Shown in pieces: positions 57,640-64,000 of a stretch of DNA of 64,000 bases. A model generated the notes under the pieces. It was not told where the DNA came from. It searched no databases and was given only the letters and a program-made list of their open reading frames with translations. Both the position numbers and the translations under genes were made by a program. Positions within the stretch are counted from its first letter, which is position 1. Each line of letters opens with the position of its first letter. Origin of the DNA: Dermatemys mawii (taxonomy: Eukaryota > Chordata > Testudines > Dermatemydidae); contig ML677385.1 of the NCBI GenBank assembly GCA_007922305.1, positions 6,164,336-6,228,335 of the forward strand. Reading direction: 5' to 3'.

Positions 57640-58660
57640 CAGAGGCACCGTCCGTCACAGGTCTCCGCGCAGGTTGAATCCCAACAGGGCGTGAGACTGC
57701 CCCTAGCGCAGGGTACTCAGGGCGGCTCGGGCCATTGGCTCCACAGGCGCCGCCCCCGGGCCCATCCGTCTGTCGGATTCCGGGACAGACCCTGCTCCGA
57801 GTCAAGTCAATGATCCCCGCCCCACGGGCCCGAAGCGGAGCAGGATCGCGCTTGTCTGCGGTTCCGGGAAGCCGGGTCCCGTCAGCCGCAGGCTCCCGCT
57901 GTCTCCACCGCCCGGTGTGTGTGCCAGGCTGGGGCGCTCCGTGAGGGACGGGGGCGAGGGGGACACCCGGGAGGAACGACTCCGCCCCGCCTCTCGGCTG
58001 CTGCGCCCAGACCTCAGCTCAGTCCGTGGAGTCAGCTGCTGCTGCGCCTCGGGCGCTGTTGGCGGGGCTCCCCGCGCTTCTCGCAGGAGGCGCCGCCCGC
58101 CAAGGCAGCACGCGGGACAGAGGATCGGCGGAGCGAGCCGGAGCCAGGAGGCGCTGGGAGCAGAGCGCGGACGGCATAATCCGCTGTGTGCAGAGCCTGG
58201 GGTTCAATAGGGAAGGGGGGAGGGGTGTGTCGCCGAGCGGGTGTAGGTCTCGGGGGTGCTGTCTGCTCTCCCCCCCCATTAAGGATCGTGTAACTTCGCA
58301 GTCCTCAGAGGGCGAGGGGAAGAGCTGCCGTGGCAGGCACTATTCTGACAGGCGTGGGGGGGTGGGGGGACGCTCATTGGGAGGGCTGCCCCTTACCCCC
58401 TCCCCCGCCCCCATTTGCTCTGGACGGGCCGAGCAGCGGGCTCCAAGCGCGGGCCCTAGCGGAGGTTCCCGGGTTTCCCCCGCCCTGCGCTGGGACGGGC
58501 GCGGCCCAGGAGGAGGCCCCGCGTGACGCTCGATCGCAAGTGCTCGGAACACAGGCCTGTTCCCCGGGGAGTTACACCGCGCTGGGAGCGGCTCTTCTCG
58601 CAAACGCCTCCGTGGTTTTCCCTGCACCTTGTTCCAGCCGCTGCGCTATTGACGGAGCAG
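57640..58660. promoter_or_regulatory. CpG island 2
   Basis: Dense CpG with GC boxes (for example cccgccc near 58395) and a purine-rich 'cggagcgagccggagcc' stretch near 58128 of the kind found at transcription starts. Frames on both strands have no recognisable domain. Probably a promoter. Confidence 0.65.
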
Positions 58661-58790
58661 CAGCTTAGCCAATGGGTGTATTAATGCCAGGCTAAGAGCT
58701 ACGCGGCTTCTGCCTTCCAACAAGAAGGGCGGTATTGCCATGGGAGGGCGCGAGCTCGGAAACAGACGGGGCTGGTTTGTGCTCTGTACT

Positions 58791-58808
58791 CGTGTGTGTG
58801 TGTGTGCG
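58791..58808. repeat. (GT)n microsatellite
   Basis: Eight GT units. Confidence 0.85.
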
Positions 58809-58869
58809 CTGTTTTTCAACCAGCCCCTGGGGGCGTATCCTGCGCAATCCCTCCCTGAGCTCGCCGCGG

Positions 58870-61600
58870 CCACGTTAATGAGGGGCAGTTCGCTCCCCTG
58901 CGGATCGCTGCTGGCGCCTGAGGGAGAAGGGCAGGCGCTCGGGGAGTCCCGGCCCTGGCTCCAGCAGTCCCACGCGGTGTCGGTCTCCGGGGTACCGCCG
59001 CGTAAGGGCCGAGCAGAATAGTGCAGAGCGTGGGGTCACTTCCGCGGTGATGACTGGGAGTCTGTTCAGAAAGGGGGGGGAGGCATCTTCTCAGGGTCAT
59101 TACCTTTGTGTTCTGTGCCTGGGTAACTTGAAAACAAAAGTGAAAGTGTTCAGTTCCTACTAGAGTGGCCTTAAAGCCCCCCACCCCCAATTTTCCTCTA
59201 GCCTGGCGAATAGAATCTGCCCTTTTAGAAAATGGTGTGTTAAGAGGAGATGTAAGAACAGCAAGTGACTGGCTGGGAGGAGAGGTGAAACCCTCCCTTT
59301 GGCTCTGCGCTTCCCCGAAAATCCTAGAAACGGGGCAACCTGTATAGGCCTAAATCCCTGTGAACCAGTTCTCTTCTTCCGACCAGCTATTATTTATAAA
59401 GGACGTTAGAACATCGGCAAACTCTGCGACCTCTCTCCTCTGGGAAAAAGAAAAAGAAAAACATTAATTCTGTAGCATGAGTGATAATGAATGAGGATCC
59501 CAGAGGTGCTGGTATACTAAATTCATTTCTGCTAAGCCTGGGTTTGTTTACTGATTAGTCTTTGTAGATACAACGATCTTCAATAAACATGGAAGGGGAC
59601 ACATGGGTTCTTCTAATAACCTATACCATGAGCCCGATGCTGCTCAGCAGACATCTCCATAAAGTCTTTAAAGGAATTGCGGATTTTAGGGTTTACTCAA
59701 GGGAGTAATGTTTACTGGCGCCAGTAATCACACTGGAGTCAATTAATGGCACACCAGGAATAAGCGTTTGCAGAATTGGGCCCCGCGTCTGGATCCAGGC
59801 TTCACAGAAAGCACATTCCAATCACTTTTTGTCCAGCGTGTAGAATGAGTTCATGGAAACGAAAACCGGGCCCTGAAGGGTGTGTACAACGATCTCGGCG
59901 AAGGGCTATGTTAGAACGTGTCTGTTTGCTCCGAAGGAAGGAGACTAGAACGTAATCAATTTAATGCGATTTAGTGTTTAGCATCAGTGCCAACATTCCA
60001 AGGCATAATTAATAGGGAGGACAGGAGTGGACCGGGGGAGGGGGTGATACCGGCGTGCTTTGCCTCTGGGCCCTCATTGAAACCAACGCTGGGAGGATCG
60101 AGTGGGAAAAAAATAGCCCTGCTACTTTTGCTACAAAATAGAGGCTGCTTCTCTCTGAACAGCAATTGAGTTGATTTACAGGTAGACGAGAAACGTGCTC
60201 CGAGAGCCTCGTGACACCTTCCTCAGCTGGATTCAAGTAATGTATAAAGACCATGAGGAGGCGATCTCCCGAGAAGCTCCTAGGATGCGTCGCGTTGTTG
60301 TTAACACATGTTTCAATTTTGGACTGAGACTGTCAATTACCCGCTGAGCTGCGAGTCTTCGCCTCGGGCGGACCGGGGAAAGGGGACGGTGTACTTATTA
60401 ACCTCTAGAGCTTGGCAGAGCAGCGCTTCCAGCCTGTCTTGGACTTTCTCGCACCTTCTTCGTAAGCCTTTGTAAACGGGGACTGGTTTTGCTTCTTTCT
60501 CTGAGCTAGCTGTACTTTGACTCCTCTGGCCACACTCCGCTACACAGGCTGGCCGACGCCAGTGGAACAGCATTCATTCATGTTGTCACCAGAGGACCTT
60601 GATTCATTTAACAGCTGTTTACCCTTTCGAAACCGAGATAAATTTTGTTTGCCAAAACAACACCAACTCCAGCACTGAACGGTAGGGGGAGGGGAGATCT
60701 ATAGGCATCGTTTTCCCTGCTTCAGAAACGCAGTACATTGCAAATCCCTCTTGGCACCTAAAATACAGATTTTTCAGGCTCGAGAGAACTTTTTTTCCCC
60801 AGATAAAGCTGCAGCAAATATATTCTGTAAGAGAGTTTTCTAAAGAGTGTTAACGAAATGGCTGGCCGTCTCAAGCAATTAACATTTAATTTGTTATCTG
60901 AGATCTGCAAACATTCCGAGTTTACAGCGGTCAGAAAAGCGAATTCCTTCCTGCATTCACCTTCTCTGCACTGCACGGTAATTACAAAATACTTGCAGCC
61001 ATTTTAAGACGTAATTTGTTTCTTAGATGCTTCAAGTCTCCTAGTTTCTGCATTGCTGCACACCAGCAAGACGGGACTTCGCCTGCTGGAGAAATCCACT
61101 CGAGTGGATATTTGAGACCACTTAACACAAAGCCTGGGTTTTGTATTTGCTTATGTAGATCTCCCTGTAGTCAGCTGAAAAAAATGTCCGCAGTTTACTT
61201 TTCGCCTAACCGGTTGAGGTCACATACTCACAGCCTTTGCTGACCTGCAGTGTTTGGACTCTACACTTAAAGTTGGACTTGTAGCCAGTGTAAGCTCAGT
61301 CCTTTGTTACCAACCGGGCTGACGTATCTCCCACAAGGGCTCGTGTTAGTCTCTGGGGTCTCATTACTTTCCAGCGCTCCCTTAAGCTCTGGGGCAGATC
61401 CGTACAGCTGTCGTCCATTGTAGCCTGCGCTTATTCTTCTCTGTACACCCGCATCCAGCACCTCCAGCCTCCGTGACGATAAAGGCATTGTAGGCAGCCT
61501 ATAAATAATTTCCATTATGTTCATCTGACGGCGCGAGGCGATTAATTTTAATAGCTGTATATTTGCCTGGTTCTCCTAATACCCTGTAATGAGATGAGAA
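58870..61600. other. Single-copy-looking DNA between CpG islands
   Basis: Mixed composition with many TAATT/ATTAA words (for example 59950, 60895 and 60980) and no recognised transposon or exon. Candidate regulatory DNA only. Confidence 0.4.
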
Positions 61601-62900
61601 GCCACCGAATCCCAGATGACTCCATCCTCTTGCAAAAGGCAACGGGGCGTTTGCAGCGCCTCCTGGTGGACCGTTAGGGAGCCCGGGGTGGCCTTATCTT
61701 CTCGGTCCCGTCTCTCCTGCCATGTCTGCATGGGTCGAGAGCACCTCCCTCGTCTGCCAGCAATAGGAGCCATTATGACATTGCACGTTCAGCTGTCTGA
61801 AGCGAACCACTTGTGGGCCAAGATTCGCTCCTTTGTAACCGGGCTGGAGGCGAGTGATTGCTACTGGCTCGGTTATGCCAAAAGCTGTATTAGATCCCGT
61901 AGCTCAGACAGTGACTTAGGGCCGTGTCGGGGCTGCCAGGGGGCCGATAAAGGCAGAAGTCAATGTAGCAGATCGATGTCGTTAGGGAGTGAAGGACGGG
62001 CGGAGGGGGGGAAGCGGATCAGAACACGGCCTATTAACCTAAATGTTGTATTATCATTGTGGCCTACGGTCCTTCCCGTCAGACTGCAGGAAGAGAAGTG
62101 GGGGTGGGTGGGTGGGGGGGGGAGCGGGGGAAGAGACGCGTCAGAAGGGGACTGCCGTGTGGGATCTGGGAAATAAACACGGTGCATCGCTCCCAGGCAG
62201 CAGCGAGCAATGTGGTCTGCGTGTGACAAAGCCTAGCAGCCGTGAGCGATCGCTCTCCTGCCTCAGCCGAGGGGGCGGAGAGGCGGATGGAGGAAGCGAG
62301 GAGGTTTCTAAATGTAGAGGCATCGTAGCAAGTCCCAGACTGAGCGAGAGAGAGTCCATCCGCGGGGAGGACAATTCTGCTAAACCAAGTGAAACCGCGT
62401 TGCAGCGAGCACCTGGATCTTTTTTCTACAAGGCGTGTACTGATAATGAGAGCCGTTAATTGCGTTTCCTTGAAGGTCGTTTGAAGTTCCACGCCAGGTT
62501 TTCTTCTCATTGCCAGCAGACAGTGTATTTGCTGTGTTTAAAATGTAAATCCGAGGCTCCCCGCGTAAACCTGACTGTCATGGGACCGAGGCGTGACGGA
62601 TCCACGCTGGCTGTGTCTGGGGTCTGCACAGTGCAAACGGAGGCGGGCAGCTAGCAACGCACGGGTTTTCTGCTAGGAAACGCAGCTGGCCGAGAACGGG
62701 AAAGGATGAGCTCGCGAAGGGAGCAGGAAAACGGGCACGGTTCTCCAGCAGAGCCGAGAGCTGCGTTTACCCGGCACGGACACTCCTCGTTACGCCCGGG
62801 AAGTTTGATCTCTTCGCACAGACAACGTGGGAAGCTTTGGGACCGTTCTGTGGTGTGGGGGTCTTCCCAGCTGTGCGGATCACTAAGGGTAGCGTCCTTA
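61600..62900. promoter_or_regulatory. CpG-rich block 3
   Basis: Moderate to high CpG over about 1.3 kb, including 61640-61760, 61960-62170 and 62250-62400. A 186-codon frame (61616-62176) and several on the other strand lack known motifs. Probably regulatory or 5' UTR. Confidence 0.5.
61656..61669 (-). promoter_or_regulatory. CTCF-like motif
   Basis: The minus strand reads CCACCAGGAGGCGC, one base from the consensus core CCACCAGGGGGCGC. Confidence 0.55.
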
Positions 62901-63845
62901 ATGATGTCGATTTCAGAAGAGCCCCAGCGCCCAGCTCCTTTATTTTCTCCAAATCGCTGCTTGCTTCGTGAACTTTTCTGATATTCTTTTCGTCAGTTTC
63001 ACTTGTTTCTCCCGAGCTCTGCTAGGGAGACCAGTCGAGGTCCCAGGCCACTTTGTGGACCTGTCTCGCTGGGATTTAGCACCGTACCGAATGGAGGGGG
63101 GGGGTCAGGGGACATCATTCTAGGGGACTCTGACATCCCCCAATAGAATGGCATTATTTTGCTATAGAGACCGAAACCTTCTGACCCTTGTGCGGTGGGT
63201 TAAGGGCTCAAGGGGCCTCAAGCCAAGTGGCAGGGATGTGACAGAGAATAAATAGCCCAATAGCCCTATCTTCATTTCTCACGTGAACAGTTAGGATTTG
63301 GCGCTGCTTTCTGTCTTCGGGATCCCGATGTAGGGGAGGGAGCGGTCGGCCAGAAGTCCCCTTCGCAGCAGGTGAGAGAGAGATTGTCACAGCCCGAGGG
63401 GAGCTTCAGGCAGAAAGAGCGCTGCGGGGAGGTGGCAGGGATATGTTCTTGTGGGAAGAGCCCAGTCAATTTGGGTAAGAAGTTGGGAGTGTGTGTGTGT
63501 GTGTCCATATATTGCTTTGCCGGTGGCTCCACGACGTTTAGATCACTACTACCTGACTTGGGTAAATTTCCCAGTGAATATGGGACTTGAGTAACCATGG
63601 AGCTGTGACCTCAGGGCCCCACGTTTCTACAGAGCTGACCTGGGATCTAACTAAAGGGTCTGTCTGATATCAACAATTCAGAGGCCCTTCTCCCCACCCC
63701 TGCCATGCCACAGAGTCATATGGCTGAGACACCTCAGTGTGGCACTGAATCACTGCACACATACACATTGCCTACACAAGACGAGGAAGGGCCTTGTAGA
63801 GGCTACAAAACAACATTTTTTCCCCACCCTTTTAATCACACAGCA
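62901..63845. other. Intergenic, no gene recognised
   Basis: Mixed composition; (GT)n at 63489-63504. Confidence 0.4.
63489..63504. repeat. (GT)n microsatellite
   Basis: Eight GT units. Confidence 0.85.
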
Positions 63846-63849
63846 TCTC

Positions 63850-64000
63850 TCCTGGGAGGATTGCAAAGTGCTGCACAAATATCAATTAATCCTCACAGCA
63901 CACCTGTGAGGTAAGTAAATTATTATAAGTGTATACAGATGAATAAAGTGAGGTAAGAGGGGTGGCCTGGCTACATGAAGTCAGTGATGGAGCTGGGAAG
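63850..64000 (-). mobile_element. MIR/CORE-SINE fragment, cut by the window edge
   Basis: 'ttgcaaagtgctgcacaaat', 'attaatcctcacagcacacc', 'tgtgaggtaagtaaattatt' and 'gtgaggtaagaggggtggcc', ending 'agtgatggagctgggaag', in reverse MIR order. Confidence 0.75.

Noticed and set aside
58791..58808. CRISPR-like or regulatory tandem array
   Set aside because: It is a plain GT microsatellite. No CRISPR arrays are expected or seen in this vertebrate-type DNA.
61616..62176. 186-codon frame starting MTPSSCKRQRG
   Set aside because: No recognisable domain, unusual residue content, and opposite-strand frames of similar quality.

Overview
The window looks like nuclear DNA of a reptile, most probably a turtle. 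It carries several CR1 LINE 3' ends, Penelope-like element (PLE) tails, a PIF/Harbinger transposase relic, many short hAT-type elements with 8-bp target-site duplications (TSDs), endogenous-retrovirus-type solo LTRs and old MIR/CORE-SINE copies. That mixture is typical of turtle intergenic DNA. I recognise no intact host protein-coding gene. The coding-like stretches I can name are all transposon remnants.

Layout. 1-1.35 kb: a CR1 tail, then a PLE 3' region with an inverted duplication, then a decayed Harbinger transposase on the minus strand. 3.7-6.4 kb: three small hAT-type elements, an LTR-like stretch, a CR1 tail and a palindromic element with 35-bp ends. 8.6-10.2 kb: a solo LTR split by a CR1. 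13.4 kb: a second copy of the 5.6 kb hAT element. 19.4-22.98 kb: a PLE fragment with a GIY-YIG endonuclease domain, a pogo/Tigger-type element with a piece of PLE inside it, a 615-bp hAT element with a perfect TSD, two 'tctacac' elements and a complete solo LTR. 30.13-30.98 kb: a PLE tail running into a 400-N assembly gap, then a hAT 3' end. 31.8-35.8 kb: two hAT elements, a 'tctacac' element and a non-CR1 LINE reverse-transcriptase tail. 36.63-37.28 kb: a solo LTR with a perfect 5-bp TSD. 42.03-43.77 kb: a decayed hAT-like transposon with a transposase relic, a tRNA-like head and a nested element. 44.0 and 47.4 kb: small hAT elements. 47.87-48.71 kb: a fold-back element with roughly 200-bp arms. 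49.8-50.45 kb: another palindromic element.

From about 52.6 kb to 63.8 kb the character changes. Recognisable recent transposons disappear, CpG-rich blocks appear (about 52.8-53.6, 57.6-58.7 and 61.6-62.9 kb), and AT-rich stretches with homeodomain-type TAATT words lie between them. Two good CTCF-like motifs are visible. This looks like the promoter and regulatory neighbourhood of a gene, possibly a developmental regulator, but I could not identify a coding exon, so the gene is unnamed.

The window shows layered mobile-element history rather than genes acting together. Nesting gives relative ages: CR1 into LTR, a small element into a hAT relic, and a small element into the fold-back element. 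The most interesting sequence-level signals are hammerhead-ribozyme-like motifs in the three PLE tails, the long fold-back element, the PLE fragment inside the Tigger-type element, and the transposon-poor CpG-rich block.
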